Assembly: GCF_038049935.1 (NCBI RefSeq)
Contig: NZ_CP145886.1
Span: 260,001-307,500 of the forward strand
DNA from: Rossellomorea sp. y25
Lineage (GTDB): Bacteria > Bacillota > Bacilli > Bacillales > Bacillaceae_B
Length of the DNA stretch: 47,500 nucleotides
Direction of reading: 5' to 3'
The notes under the pieces were generated by a model. The model saw only the letters and a list, made by a program, of their open reading frames with translations, searched no databases and was not told the origin of the DNA. Shown one piece after another: positions 1 to 10,675 of this stretch (the stretch's first letter is position 1; each line of letters starts with the position of its first letter). A program made the translations under genes and the position numbers.

Positions 1-1808
<1,808 letters not shown>

Positions 1809-1913
1809 CAAAGAGTCATTTTTTAAATGAACAACAATTGGTCGATACTTGGCTTTCTTGACATCAATTCTTTATCTAGTTTTGAAGGAACAACCCTTCA
1901 ATTGAATAATTCG

Positions 1914-2030
<117 letters not shown>

Positions 2031-2115
2031 GAAATATTTTTTTGCACAATCACTTTATTTGTGAAGATGCATATAGTAATATAGAAAGTATCACCTTAAG
2101 TAGTATTCATATCGT

Positions 2116-2189
<74 letters not shown>

Positions 2190-2297
2190 TACCATTTTTG
2201 ACTAAGGATAGTATAATCCTTGATGAGTCATGCATGGGTAGTTATTTTGACTATCGTCTAAAATAATGAAACCTATTTTGCTTACGCAAAAAGCTTT

Positions 2298-2374
2298 GGT
2301 CCGGTAGTTCAGTTGGTTAGAATGCCTGCCTGTCACGCAGGAGGTCGCGGGTTCGAGTCCCGTCCGGACCGCCA
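2298..2374 (+). tRNA. trnD: tRNA-Asp (GTC), CCA encoded
   Basis: 77-nt tRNA including the encoded CCA. Acceptor stem GGTCCGG/CCGGACC, anticodon stem CCTGC/GCAGG with loop CTGTCAC and anticodon GTC, T-arm GCGGG-TTCGAGT-CCCGT. It is the last gene of the rRNA operon and is followed directly by a terminator. Confidence 0.97.
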
Positions 2375-2387
2375 GATTTGTTTATTC

Positions 2388-2414
2388 AAACGAAACCTTT
2401 GTTTCGTTTTTTTT
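2388..2414 (+). terminator. terminator of the upstream rRNA/tRNA operon
   Basis: Perfect 9-bp stem AAACGAAAC (2388-2396) / GTTTCGTTT (2401-2409), 4-nt loop, followed by an uninterrupted T-run. It begins 13 nt after tRNA-Asp. Confidence 0.85.
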
Positions 2415-2478
2415 ATTGCCTATTATCATTAACTTTACTCATATACCCTAAAAAGGGTAAACTACATATATACATTTT

Positions 2479-2512
2479 CCCTTAGGGTAACAAACGATCC
2501 TAAGGGTTTTTT
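2479..2512 (+). terminator. second terminator-like hairpin, 30 bp upstream of tsaE
   Basis: Stem CCCTTAGG (2479-2486) / CCTAAGGG (2499-2506) with a 12-nt loop and TTTTTT. It may back up the rrn terminator or attenuate transcription into the tsaE operon. I see no antiterminator structure or ligand-binding motif. Confidence 0.6.
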
Positions 2513-2541
2513 ATACTTTATTTACAATAGAGGAGATTAAC

Positions 2542-2997
2542 ATGAATCAGTATGAGTTAATAACCGCTAGTCCGGAAGAGACTGGAGCGTTTGCCGAGAA
2601 GCTGGCAGCATACCTCCAGCCTGGGGATGTGTTAACATTAGAAGGTGATCTTGGAGCGGGAAAAACGACGTTTACTAAGGGATTGGCAAAAGGCCTAGGT
2701 ATTTCGAAGAACGTAAACAGTCCAACCTTCACAATCATAAAAGAATATCGGGGGCGTTTGCCTCTTTATCATATGGATGTTTATCGGCTGGATGATTCCT
2801 TTGAAGACTTGGGATTCGATGAATATTTTGAGGGGGAAGGTGTGACTGTCGTTGAGTGGGCTCACTTGATTCAAGATCAACTTCCGAAAGAAATATTGGG
2901 TTTATCGATTTTCCGGGAAGGTGATTCAGCAAGAAGAATCGTGTTGAAACCTTTTGGAGAAAGATATAGAGAGCTGTGTAAGGAGGTTGTTTCATGA
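2542..2997 (+). CDS. tsaE: tRNA t6A synthesis ATPase TsaE (YdiB)
   Basis: 151 aa. TsaE is the small ATPase that works with TsaB and TsaD in the complex that transfers threonylcarbamoyl to A37 of ANN-decoding tRNAs. The Walker A loop is visible at residues 35-43 (GDLGAGKTT), the SPTFTI segment follows, and VVEWAHL is the family's Walker B/W-containing motif. Length is normal. The start follows AGAGGAG with good spacing. Its last codons overlap tsaB by ATGA, so the two are translationally coupled. In B. subtilis thiL lies between the rrn tRNAs and tsaE; it is absent here. Confidence 0.95.
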   Translation: MNQYELITASPEETGAFAEKLAAYLQPGDVLTLEGDLGAGKTTFTKGLAKGLGISKNVNSPTFTIIKEYRGRLPLYHMDVYRLDDSFEDLGFDEYFEGEGVTVVEWAHLIQDQLPKEILGLSIFREGDSARRIVLKPFGERYRELCKEVVS

Positions 2998-3689
2998 CGA
3001 TATTATCCATCGATACCTCTAATTATCCTTTAGGTGTTGCCCTGATTGAAGAGGATAAGGTGATTGGAGAGTATATTACCTATATTAAAAAAAATCATTC
3101 TGTAAGGGCGATGCCGGCCATTGAACAATTAATGAAGGATTGTGGGATAGAGGCTAAGGACTTAACGAAGATTGTGGTAGCAAATGGCCCCGGTTCTTAT
3201 ACAGGTGTTCGCATTGGAGTTACGTTAGCAAAGACGCTGGCTTGGTCATTGAATATTCCTCTTATACCCGTTTCAAGTCTTGCGACACTGGCTTCGTCTG
3301 GACGATATTTTCCCGGTTATATTGTTCCTTTGTTTGATGCGAGAAGAGGACAGGTGTACACAGGACTGTATGAATTCCAGGACGATCAACTAACGTGTGT
3401 TGAGGAAGATTGTAATATATTGCTTGATAAGTGGGTCACTACGTTAAAAGAGTTAAATAAAGATATCTTGTTCGTAGGTAATGATGTAACGATTCACGAA
3501 AGCACCATTAAAGAGATACTAGGAGATCAAGCGAAGATTGCTCCGTTTGTCAGTCATAATCCACGTCCTTCTGAGCTCGCTTTCATAGGGGCAGGGTTCC
3601 CTGAGACTTCAGCTCATGAGGTACTCCCTAATTATATTCGAATGGCTGAAGCAGAAGTGAAATGGCTGGAATCTCAAAAAAATTCTTAA
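2994..3689 (+). CDS. tsaB: t6A synthesis scaffold TsaB (YdiC)
   Basis: 231 aa, ASKHA-fold protein that dimerises with TsaD in the cytoplasmic t6A complex. The N-terminal ILSIDTSNYPLGVAL strand and the NGPGSYTGVRIGV motif are diagnostic. The length agrees with the B. subtilis protein. The start ATG overlaps the tsaE stop (ATGA) and has GGAGG 8 nt upstream. It is a pseudo-enzyme partner rather than a protease, despite older annotations of this family as M22 peptidases. Confidence 0.95.
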   Translation: MTILSIDTSNYPLGVALIEEDKVIGEYITYIKKNHSVRAMPAIEQLMKDCGIEAKDLTKIVVANGPGSYTGVRIGVTLAKTLAWSLNIPLIPVSSLATLASSGRYFPGYIVPLFDARRGQVYTGLYEFQDDQLTCVEEDCNILLDKWVTTLKELNKDILFVGNDVTIHESTIKEILGDQAKIAPFVSHNPRPSELAFIGAGFPETSAHEVLPNYIRMAEAEVKWLESQKNS

Positions 3690-3712
3690 TAGAGATAGAG
3701 GATCGTTAGAAA

Positions 3713-4150
3713 ATGGACATTCGATTTATGACGGTTGATGATTTAGATGCTGTAATGGACATTGAAATGAAATCTTTTAGCATTCCTTGGAGTCGAGACG
3801 CTTTCTTGAATGAGATTGAACATAACCATCTATCTACCTACCTTGTTGTCGAGGATGGCGACCATGTCGCGGGATATTGTGGGGTGTGGCTTGTGGTGGA
3901 TGAGGCTCATATCACCAATGTAGCAGTGCTTCCCGAATACCGGGGACAGGGACTGGGTGAAAGTCTTATGCGTAAGATCATGGGCATTGCCACCAAGTTT
4001 GGAGCTCGTGTGATGACTCTTGAAGTCAGAGTATCCAATTTAGCTGCGCAGCATTTATATAGAAAGCTTGGGTTTCAAGATGGCGGAATTCGGAAGCGGT
4101 ATTATTCGGATAATCAAGAAGATGCTTTAGTAATGTGGGTGAATTTATGA
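3713..4150 (+). CDS. rimI: ribosomal-protein-alanine N-acetyltransferase RimI (GNAT)
   Basis: 145-aa GNAT acyltransferase. The acetyl-CoA pyrophosphate-binding signature R/Q-x-x-G-x-G is at residues 77-82 (RGQGLG), and the C-terminal part has the typical [14 protein letters not shown] helix and RKRYY. The family member RimI acetylates the N-terminal Ala of ribosomal protein S18; the actual substrate here is inferred. It lies between tsaB and tsaD, a very conserved placement, and its stop overlaps the tsaD start. Confidence 0.9.
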   Translation: MDIRFMTVDDLDAVMDIEMKSFSIPWSRDAFLNEIEHNHLSTYLVVEDGDHVAGYCGVWLVVDEAHITNVAVLPEYRGQGLGESLMRKIMGIATKFGARVMTLEVRVSNLAAQHLYRKLGFQDGGIRKRYYSDNQEDALVMWVNL

Positions 4151-5163
4151 ATAAAGATATGTTTGTATTGGGAATTGAGACGAGCTGTGATGAAACAGCC
4201 GTTGCAATCATAAAAAGTGGAACTGAGATTGTGACGAATGTGGTTTCCTCTCAGATTGAAAGTCATAAGCGATTCGGTGGAGTGGTACCTGAAATTGCTT
4301 CTCGTCATCACGTGGAGCAAGTTACGTATGTGTTAGAGGAAGCACTTCAACAAGCCGGGATGACGATGGTGGAGATTGATTGTGTGGCCGTGACGGAAGG
4401 TCCAGGTTTAGTAGGTGCTCTTCTGATTGGGGTAAACGCAGCAAAGGCACTTGCTTTTGCTCACAACAAACCTTTAGTGGGTGTCCATCATATTGCAGGG
4501 CATATCTATGCGAATCGACTAGTGAAAGAGATGAAGTTTCCTCTCCTTTCTTTGGTCGTATCCGGGGGACATACGGAGCTTGTGTTAATGAAAGAGCACG
4601 GTTCGTTTCAAGTAATTGGAGAAACACGGGACGACGCTGCCGGGGAGGCCTATGATAAGGTAGCTCGAACATTGAGTCTTCCTTATCCAGGTGGACCCCA
4701 TATCGATCGGCTTGCTCAAGAAGGAGAAGCTACCCTTGATTTGCCAAGGGCATGGCTGGAAGAAGGTTCTTTTGATTTCAGCTTTAGTGGATTGAAATCT
4801 GCGGTTATTAACACGCTCCACAATGCTAAGCAAAAAGGAGTAACCATTCATCCACAAGACCTGGCAGCCAGTTTTCAGGCTAGTGTGATTGACGTGTTAG
4901 TAACCAAGACCATTAAAGCTGTGAAGGAATTTCAAGTCGAACAGGTTTTACTAGCTGGAGGTGTAGCGGCAAATAAAGGGTTGCGTGCGGCTCTACAAGA
5001 AGCGTTTGAGGGAGTGGACGCCGAGCTGGTCATCCCTCCGTTATCTCTTTGTACAGATAATGCCGCTATGATTGCAGCGGCAGGAACGGTTTTATTCGAA
5101 CAAGGAAAAAGAGGCGGCATGGATATGAATGCACATCCTGGGCTTGATATAGAGAATTTCTAA
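4147..5163 (+). CDS. tsaD: tRNA N6-adenosine threonylcarbamoyltransferase TsaD (Gcp)
   Basis: 338 aa, catalytic subunit that moves the threonylcarbamoyl group from TC-AMP to A37 of tRNA. It begins [12 protein letters not shown]; the metal-binding HHIAGH motif is at residues 114-119 and the C-terminal [11 protein letters not shown] carries the conserved Asp ligand. I chose ATG 4147, which overlaps the rimI stop as ATGA and matches the N-terminus of homologues; an in-frame GTG at 4135 would add four residues. It ends the operon and is followed by a strong terminator. Confidence 0.96.
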   Translation: MNKDMFVLGIETSCDETAVAIIKSGTEIVTNVVSSQIESHKRFGGVVPEIASRHHVEQVTYVLEEALQQAGMTMVEIDCVAVTEGPGLVGALLIGVNAAKALAFAHNKPLVGVHHIAGHIYANRLVKEMKFPLLSLVVSGGHTELVLMKEHGSFQVIGETRDDAAGEAYDKVARTLSLPYPGGPHIDRLAQEGEATLDLPRAWLEEGSFDFSFSGLKSAVINTLHNAKQKGVTIHPQDLAASFQASVIDVLVTKTIKAVKEFQVEQVLLAGGVAANKGLRAALQEAFEGVDAELVIPPLSLCTDNAAMIAAAGTVLFEQGKRGGMDMNAHPGLDIENF

Positions 5164-5168
5164 TAGTG

Positions 5169-5205
5169 AAAGCTTAAACGTTAACTTCGTTTAAGCTTTT
5201 TTCTC
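5169..5205 (+). terminator. terminator of the tsaE-tsaB-rimI-tsaD operon
   Basis: Perfect 12-bp stem AAAGCTTAAACG (5169-5180) / CGTTTAAGCTTT (5188-5199), 7-nt loop, followed by a T-rich tail. Confidence 0.9.
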
Positions 5206-5329
5206 TTTTTAGCTCTGTTAATCGATGTCGTTAATAGACGGAGGAAAATGTGAATATCTTGTGGTTAACGTATACCAAATAAGGTAGCATGAAAGAAAAA
5301 AAGAACGAACATACGTTTTATCAACAGGT

Positions 5330-5564
5330 TGTGGATAATTTGTTAATAACTTTGTATAAGTTGTGTACACTATGTGAAAAAGACCTGGGATAAATAGCCT
5401 ATTTTCTGGAATGGACTGTGGATAACCAAGAGTTTGAATGTGGATAATGTGGAAAAGTTGTGTGAATAACGATTGTTTAGGATTTTGAATGTGGATAATA
5501 ATGTGGAATAAGAAAAGGGTGGGGAGCAAGTTAATCGAATACTTATCCCCAACCCTGTGGATTA
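5330..5564 (+). promoter_or_regulatory. cluster of DnaA boxes between tsaD and the convergent ABC-F gene
   Basis: Exact copies of TGTGGATAA (reverse complement of the DnaA box TTATCCACA) occur at 5330-5338, 5417-5425, 5439-5447 and 5490-5498. TGTGAATAA, also within the TTATNCACA consensus, is at 5461-5469. One-mismatch versions are at 5448-5456, 5502-5510, 5543-5551 and 5556-5564. All consensus boxes point the same way. The 5' half of the gap (5206-5329) shows nothing else. There is no AT-rich unwinding region or dnaA/dnaN gene, so it is not the origin. B. subtilis has several such clusters away from oriC that titrate DnaA; whether this exact locus is one of them I cannot confirm from memory. 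Confidence 0.8.
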
Positions 5565-7505
5565 TTGTTCTCCTTGAAGAAGTTCTTCAAGTTCTGTCCA
5601 TTCTTCCAATAGAGATTCAAGCTCTTCTTTTTCTTTTGTCAGTGCTTCATTGATGTCTTGGACTTTTTCATGATCTTGGAAGATCTCCGGGTCGCAAAGG
5701 AGGTCTTCTTTTTCTTGAATGTTTTCTTCCAGAGTTTCCATTTTGTTTTCAATTTCTTCAACTCTTCGTTTTCGTTGACGCTCAAGTTTTTTTGCTTCTT
5801 TATCGATTTTATGAGATTGCTTTTGAGTAGTGACTTGTGAAACAGGCTCTCCTTGTTCCATCCGCTCGAGTGCGGCCAGTTCTTCCTGCTGTTGCAATTT
5901 CTCTACATAATAATCATAATCGCCAAGATATTCTGTTGAACCCTTTCTGGAAAGTTCAACAACCTTTGTGGCGATGCGATTGATGAAATAACGATCATGG
6001 GACACAAAGAGAATCGTTCCTGGATAGTCAATCAAGGCATTCTCCAACACTTCTTTACTGTCCAAGTCAAGATGGTTTGTCGGCTCGTCCAGGATGAGGA
6101 CATTCCCTTTTTCCATCATAAGCTTGGACAGTGCCAGTCGGGCTTTCTCTCCGCCACTAAGTGTTGAAACCGGCTTTAAGACATCTTCCCCTGAGAATAA
6201 GAAGTTTCCGAGTACGGTTCGGATTTCTTTTTCCATCTTCATTGGGTACTCGTCCCACAGTTCGTTTAAGACGGTCTTATTGGAAGACAGTTCAGCTTGT
6301 TCTTGATCATAGTAACTAATCGAAACATTTGATCCAAATTTAATTGCTCCGTCAAGTGGTTGGAGTTTATTCACTAATGTTTTCAATAGGGTGGACTTAC
6401 CAATACCGTTAGGACCTACAAGGGCGATGCTGTCGCCTTTTTTAACAGCGAAGTCGATGTGAGATGAAATTCTTTCGCCTTTTCCATATCCGATGGTAAG
6501 ATCTTGGACGTGAAGAACATCATTTCCGCTTGGACGATCAATTTGAAAAGCAAAGTTGGCGGATTTCTCATCACCCAGAGGTCTGTCCATTATATCCATT
6601 CGTTCTAATTTTTTTCTGCGGCTTTGGGCCATCTTGGTAGTAGAAGCCCGGGCTATATTTCGCTGGATAAAGTCTTCCAGTTTCGCGACCTCCTGTTGCT
6701 GGCGCTCGAACATCTTGAGATCCTTTTCGTAGTCTTCTGCTTTTTGTTCAAGGTATTTACTGTAGTTACCCAGGTATTTTTTGCTTCGATTTCGTGAAAT
6801 TTCATACACTTGATTGACGACGCTATCCAAGAAGTAGCGGTCATGGGAAACGATCAAGACAGCTCCTTCATAGCTTTGAAGGTACGTCTCAAGCCACGAC
6901 AAAGTCTCAATATCAAGATGGTTGGTAGGCTCATCCAGAATGAGGATGTCAGGCTTGGTCAATAGAAGCTTACCAAGAGCCAGACGGGTTTTCTGGCCAC
7001 CGCTTAAAGTAGAGATCTTCGTTTCATAATCAAAGTCGGCAAAGTTCAATCCATGCAGGACTGAACGAATATCTGCTTCATATTGATAGCCGCCGGAATC
7101 TTTAAAACGTACTTGAAGTTCATCATATTCCTTTAATACGCGTTGGTATAAATCTTCTTGCTCATAAACAGAAGGATCGGCCATTTGTTTCTCAAGTTTT
7201 CTTAATTGTTTTTCTTGAGTTTGTAATTCTTCGAATACGGTCAGCATTTCTGACCAAATGGAAAGCTCAGATTCCAAGCCTGTATTTTGCGCGAGGTATC
7301 CAATGGAGACCCCTTTTGGCTTCGTGATATCTCCTGAATCATAAGAGAGATGACCTGCAATTATTTTTAAAAGAGTCGATTTTCCTGCCCCGTTGCGTCC
7401 GACGAGAGCCACGCGATCTCTTGTCTGTATTTCAAGCTTAATATTTGATAGGATATTATCGGCACCAAAGTTTTTCGTTAGTTGATTCACTTGTAATAGA
7501 ATCAT
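5562..7505 (-). CDS. ydiF: ABC-F family ATPase (YdiF-like)
   Basis: 647 aa with two ABC domains on one chain and no membrane segments, which defines ABC-F proteins; these act at the ribosome on stalled or antibiotic-bound complexes. First domain: GRNGAGKST, LSGGQKTRLALGKL, DILILDEPTNHLD. Second domain: GPNGIGKST, LSGGEKARLALSKL, VLILDEPTNHLD. The linker between them is charged. The C-terminal 100 residues (RQRKRRVEEIENKM onward) form a coiled coil as in Uup/YdiF. It is convergent with tsaD and divergent from rex. The last codons overlap the final weak DnaA-box-like site. Substrate and cellular role are not deducible from sequence. Confidence 0.92.
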   Translation of the reverse strand: MILLQVNQLTKNFGADNILSNIKLEIQTRDRVALVGRNGAGKSTLLKIIAGHLSYDSGDITKPKGVSIGYLAQNTGLESELSIWSEMLTVFEELQTQEKQLRKLEKQMADPSVYEQEDLYQRVLKEYDELQVRFKDSGGYQYEADIRSVLHGLNFADFDYETKISTLSGGQKTRLALGKLLLTKPDILILDEPTNHLDIETLSWLETYLQSYEGAVLIVSHDRYFLDSVVNQVYEISRNRSKKYLGNYSKYLEQKAEDYEKDLKMFERQQQEVAKLEDFIQRNIARASTTKMAQSRRKKLERMDIMDRPLGDEKSANFAFQIDRPSGNDVLHVQDLTIGYGKGERISSHIDFAVKKGDSIALVGPNGIGKSTLLKTLVNKLQPLDGAIKFGSNVSISYYDQEQAELSSNKTVLNELWDEYPMKMEKEIRTVLGNFLFSGEDVLKPVSTLSGGEKARLALSKLMMEKGNVLILDEPTNHLDLDSKEVLENALIDYPGTILFVSHDRYFINRIATKVVELSRKGSTEYLGDYDYYVEKLQQQEELAALERMEQGEPVSQVTTQKQSHKIDKEAKKLERQRKRRVEEIENKMETLEENIQEKEDLLCDPEIFQDHEKVQDINEALTKEKEELESLLEEWTELEELLQGEQ

Positions 7506-7694
7506 GACGTTTCACCTCTATTTCATAGTGCTAGTGTACCGTATTTGGGAGGGGAACGGCAATAAATCGACTATTAATCTTCGTACACTTAGGATAAAAT
7601 ATAGTGTATGATGGGTAGTAGAGTTTTAAATTCTGTCTGCTTTCTATTTTGGAAGCGGTATCAGAGGTTTTGAATAGATGTGGGGGAATACAAT

Positions 7695-8372
7695 ATGAAC
7701 CAGGATACAACGAAAATTCCACAGGCAACGGCTAAGCGCCTTCCGCTATATTATCGCTTTATCAAGAATCTGTACTCATCGGGAAAGCAGAGGGTTTCAT
7801 CGAAAGAATTGAGTGAAGCGGTGAAGGTTGATTCTGCCACGATACGCAGAGATTTTTCTTATTTTGGCGCGTTGGGTAAAAAGGGATATGGATATAATGT
7901 CAATTACCTTCTATCCTTTTTCCGTAAGACATTGGATCAGGATGCCATTACGAAGGTTGTGCTGATAGGTGTAGGGAATCTCGGTACAGCTTTTCTTCAT
8001 TATAATTTTATAAAGAATAATAATACAAAGATTGAAATGGCTTTTGAAGTGGATGAAAAAAAGGTTGGGACACAAATCAGCGATGTACCCGTTTTTCATT
8101 TAAATGATTTAGAAGAGAGTCTTGAGGGGCATGATATTGAGGTGGCCATTCTGACAGTTCCGGCATCTTCTGCTCAAAATATCACAGACCGATTGGTTTC
8201 TTCTAATATTAAGGGGATCCTGAATTTCACTCCTGCGAGATTGACGGTGCCGGACCATATCCGCGTCCATCATATTGATTTGGCAGTTGAACTTCAGTCA
8301 CTGGTCTACTTCTTAAAGCATTATTCAGGGGATGACACGGAAATGTCACAAGATGGAATCATATCCGAATAG
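7695..8372 (+). CDS. rex: redox-sensing transcriptional repressor Rex (YdiH)
   Basis: 225 aa. Rex senses the NADH/NAD+ ratio and represses fermentation and respiration genes. The N-terminal winged helix (residues 1-80; [23 protein letters not shown]) is nearly identical to that of B. subtilis Rex, followed by the Rossmann loop GVGNLG (92-97) and the [23 protein letters not shown] dimerisation helix. The start is ATG 7695, preceded by TGGGGGAA; an in-frame GTG at 7680 would lie on that ribosome binding site. The C-terminus is about ten residues longer than in B. subtilis. No obvious Rex operator was found upstream. Confidence 0.95.
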   Translation: MNQDTTKIPQATAKRLPLYYRFIKNLYSSGKQRVSSKELSEAVKVDSATIRRDFSYFGALGKKGYGYNVNYLLSFFRKTLDQDAITKVVLIGVGNLGTAFLHYNFIKNNNTKIEMAFEVDEKKVGTQISDVPVFHLNDLEESLEGHDIEVAILTVPASSAQNITDRLVSSNIKGILNFTPARLTVPDHIRVHHIDLAVELQSLVYFLKHYSGDDTEMSQDGIISE

Positions 8373-8426
8373 AAAATGATTCGTATTTACGTTATGATAG
8401 AATGGTAAAAGAGGAGGTGTCTCATT

Positions 8427-8597
8427 ATGTTAGGTGCAGGTAGTATCGTATTGATAACGGTTGTTGCTTTACTGATATTTGGACCAAAGAAATTGCCTGA
8501 GTTAGGAAAAGCAGCTGGGAATACATTACGTGAGTTTAAGAATGCAACAAAGGGCTTAGCAGATGATGAGGACGATAATAGTAAAAAAGCTAAGTAG
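8427..8597 (+). CDS. tatAy: twin-arginine translocase subunit TatA (TatAy type)
   Basis: 56 aa. It has one N-terminal membrane helix (about residues 4-19, GAGSIVLITVVALLIFG), then the hinge FGPKKLPELGKAAGN and an amphipathic helix REFKNATKGL, then a short acidic/Lys tail: the TatA/E layout. TatA oligomers form the pore of the Tat export system for folded proteins. The start has AGAGGAGGTG 10 nt upstream. tatC starts 6 nt after the stop, so the pair forms a minimal TatA-TatC operon as at the B. subtilis tatAy-tatCy locus. Confidence 0.93.
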   Translation: MLGAGSIVLITVVALLIFGPKKLPELGKAAGNTLREFKNATKGLADDEDDNSKKAK

Positions 8598-8603
8598 GGT
8601 AGG

Positions 8604-9386
8604 ATGAACGCCATGAGTCAAAGTCAAAGAGACATGACAGTCTATGAACATATAGGAGAATTGCAAAAACGACTCATGTTTGTAGTCGTTTTCTTCTTGT
8701 TAGCGGTAATTGTAAGCTTTTTTCTTGCGGAGCCGTTGATTCGATATTTGCAGCACGCGGATGAAGCGAAAGAATTAACCATGAACGCCTTTCGGATTAC
8801 AGACCCTCTCAAAATCTATATGGAAATGATCATGTTTATTGCGATCATCATGACATCACCCATCATTCTATTTCAAGTATGGTCGTTCGTGAGTCCAGGC
8901 TTATATGAGAAAGAGAGAAAGGTAACGCTCAGTTACATACCTATTTCTGTCCTTCTTTTCTTAGGTGGATTGTCATTTTCATATTTTATTTTGTTTCCAT
9001 ATGTCGTGAAATTCATGATGGGTTTATCAACCAATCTGAATATCCAGCAAGTGATTGGAATTAATGAATACTTTCATTTCCTGTTTCAAATAACCATCCC
9101 ATTTGGATTTCTATTTCAACTGCCGGTTATTATGCTGTTTCTGACACGTTTGGGGATTATTACTCCGATGTTATTGGCACAAATGAGAAAAGTGGCTTAC
9201 TTCATATTGTTAGTCATAGCCGCTTTCATCACACCGCCGGACATCGTCTCGCATTTAATGGTAACCGTTCCTTTGCTCCTTCTTTATGAAATCAGCATTT
9301 GGATCTCTAAGATCGGATATAAGAAGGTTTTAGAAGCAGAACAAAAGCTTGAAATGGAACAGTTCGAGGATATAAATAAGGATTGA
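8604..9386 (+). CDS. tatCy: twin-arginine translocase subunit TatC (TatCy type)
   Basis: 260 aa, polytopic membrane receptor for twin-arginine signal peptides, with six predicted membrane helices. Diagnostic segments are EHIGELQKRL near the N-terminus, SPGLYEKERK in the first periplasmic loop and AFITPPDIVSH near the C-terminus. It resembles TatCy more than TatCd by its NAFRITDPLKIYM segment. The start is ambiguous between ATG 8604 and ATG 8613; the longer form is given. It is followed by a bidirectional terminator shared with the opposing ydiK-ydiL pair. Confidence 0.94.
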   Translation: MNAMSQSQRDMTVYEHIGELQKRLMFVVVFFLLAVIVSFFLAEPLIRYLQHADEAKELTMNAFRITDPLKIYMEMIMFIAIIMTSPIILFQVWSFVSPGLYEKERKVTLSYIPISVLLFLGGLSFSYFILFPYVVKFMMGLSTNLNIQQVIGINEYFHFLFQITIPFGFLFQLPVIMLFLTRLGIITPMLLAQMRKVAYFILLVIAAFITPPDIVSHLMVTVPLLLLYEISIWISKIGYKKVLEAEQKLEMEQFEDINKD

Positions 9387-9411
9387 TCAAAAGATCAATC
9401 CTTATTTTTTA
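9376..9411. terminator. bidirectional terminator between tatCy and ydiK
   Basis: Perfect 13-bp stem ATAAGGATTGATC (9376-9388) / GATCAATCCTTAT (9393-9405), 4-nt loop, T-run on the + side. The stem includes the end of tatCy and the stop codon of ydiK, so it serves both convergent transcripts. Confidence 0.85.
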
Positions 9412-9608
9412 TTCTCTATTTTCTTTTTGATCTTGAAATGCAGCATCACCATCCGCAACCCGGAACCAAAATCAAGGGTTGCCAGAAAGACGAGCATATA
9501 AGTGAAAAATCCCCAACCATCATCCTGTACATTTTGCACAGCAAAGTATGTGAAGAGCACACCGAGAAGGAGATAAATCACGCCTGAAAATAGTGGTGAT
9601 CTCCTCAT
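9402..9608 (-). CDS. ydiK: small membrane protein YdiK (DUF4305)
   Basis: 68 aa with two hydrophobic helices (about residues 8-25 and 33-52) separated by QNVQDDGWG, and a Lys-rich tail. Length, sequence style and position next to ydiL and groES match B. subtilis YdiK. Its function is unknown. The ATG overlaps the ydiL stop (ATGA), so the two genes form an operon with ydiL first. Confidence 0.85.
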   Translation of the reverse strand: MRRSPLFSGVIYLLLGVLFTYFAVQNVQDDGWGFFTYMLVFLATLDFGSGLRMVMLHFKIKKKIENKK

Positions 9609-10348
9609 AGAAATAATCCTCCAATAAATCCTTGTATTTGTTCAGCTTCGTTCATCATTTTTTCAATTTCATCCTTATAGATAGATTGCATTAGAACGAC
9701 CGTTGTATTCATGGCAACGTGAGCAAATATTGGAACCAGTATCCGCTTCGTTTTGACATAAAGGAACGCAAAGGTAAAGCCCATTGCAGAGTACAAGATC
9801 ACATGCTCAGGCTCAAAGTGCGCGAGAGCGAATATAACAGAGCTGATTAACGCGGCGAAGAAGAAATTCATCTTTTCATAAAGAACACCGAAGATAATCT
9901 TTCTGAATACAATCTCTTCTAAAATAGGGCCAATGATCGCAGCTACCATCATCGATAGAGGTACCTTTTCAATAATCCCAATAATCATCTGCGTATTTTC
10001 AGATCCCATTTGGATACCTAACGCATACTCAATCTGTATCGCGATGGATTGAGCGATGAACGCCATGAAAATCCCGACTACAGCCCACACAATTGAACTT
10101 CCTGCATTCATAGGAGCGGACCGTTCAAGGTTGGTGCTTGTCTCGCTCTTTCTAAGAATGCCCCAGACGACGAGGAGAGTTAATGTAAAGCTAATCACAA
10201 GCCAGTATCCAGGAACAACATTTCGTACGGTCTGCTCTGGAATCGCAAGGACATCAACACCAATCTTAAATAAAAGGGGTATCCCGACAACACTGGAAAG
10301 CTGCATCACAATATAGGCAATTAAGATAAATCCGAAATGTTTTTTCAA
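9605..10348 (-). CDS. ydiL: CPBP (CAAX/Abi) family intramembrane metalloprotease YdiL
   Basis: 247 aa, about seven to eight membrane helices. The CPBP catalytic motifs are complete: EExxxR at residues 144-149 (EEIVFR), FxxxH ending at His177 (FALAH) and HxxxN at 210-214 (HVAMN). Family members are Rce1-like proteases in the cytoplasmic membrane; the substrate of this one is not known. It is divergent from groES and convergent with tatCy. Confidence 0.88.
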   Translation of the reverse strand: MKKHFGFILIAYIVMQLSSVVGIPLLFKIGVDVLAIPEQTVRNVVPGYWLVISFTLTLLVVWGILRKSETSTNLERSAPMNAGSSIVWAVVGIFMAFIAQSIAIQIEYALGIQMGSENTQMIIGIIEKVPLSMMVAAIIGPILEEIVFRKIIFGVLYEKMNFFFAALISSVIFALAHFEPEHVILYSAMGFTFAFLYVKTKRILVPIFAHVAMNTTVVLMQSIYKDEIEKMMNEAEQIQGFIGGLFL

Positions 10349-10571
10349 CGTTTGATCTCCTTTAACACCTGTTAGATGAAGAACGAATAGGATTCGTCCT
10401 GAACATACTCCTGTACAATTCTACTAAGAAAAGAGAAAGTGTTCAAATTTAAGGGGTTTGTAAGAATTGCCACTCTTCCATTGATTTAAGAATAAAGGCA
10501 TATGGGGAGGCATAGGATTGGAGGGTGTGAAAAAAAGAGAAATATGACGAAAAAAATTTTAGGCAGGACTC

Positions 10572-10603
10572 TTGCAAAATGAAAACGAATTAATTAATAT
10601 AAT
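10572..10603 (+). promoter_or_regulatory. sigma-A promoter of groESL
   Basis: The -35 box TTGCAA is at 10572-10577. Two overlapping -10 candidates are TAATAT at 10595-10600 (17-bp spacer) and TATAAT at 10598-10603 (20-bp spacer). The CIRCE operator begins 8-11 bp downstream, so it covers the transcription start. Confidence 0.7.
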
Positions 10604-10610
10604 AGTTGTG

Positions 10611-10637
10611 TTAGCACTCACAATAAGCGAGTGCTAA
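10611..10637 (+). promoter_or_regulatory. CIRCE operator (HrcA binding site)
   Basis: Perfect consensus TTAGCACTC (10611-10619), 9-nt spacer, GAGTGCTAA (10629-10637). HrcA repression through CIRCE and its relief at high temperature is the established control of groESL in Bacillus; the hrcA gene itself is not in the window. Confidence 0.97.
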
Positions 10638-10675
10638 TAAATATCATTTACATAATTTCAAGGAGGTTGTTTCAC

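Noticed and set aside
5218..5552. Minus-strand frames over the tsaD-ABC-F gap
   Set aside because: Their Ser/Thr/Pro-rich text comes from the repeated DnaA boxes; there is no ribosome binding site or family.
5206..5564. Replication origin
   Set aside because: Despite the DnaA boxes there is no AT-rich unwinding element with DnaA-trio motifs and no dnaA, dnaN or partition genes nearby.
7506..7694. Rex operator upstream of rex or the ABC-F gene
   Set aside because: GTACAC and GTGTA half-sites near 7585-7610 do not fit the TTGTGAA-N4-TTCACAA pattern.
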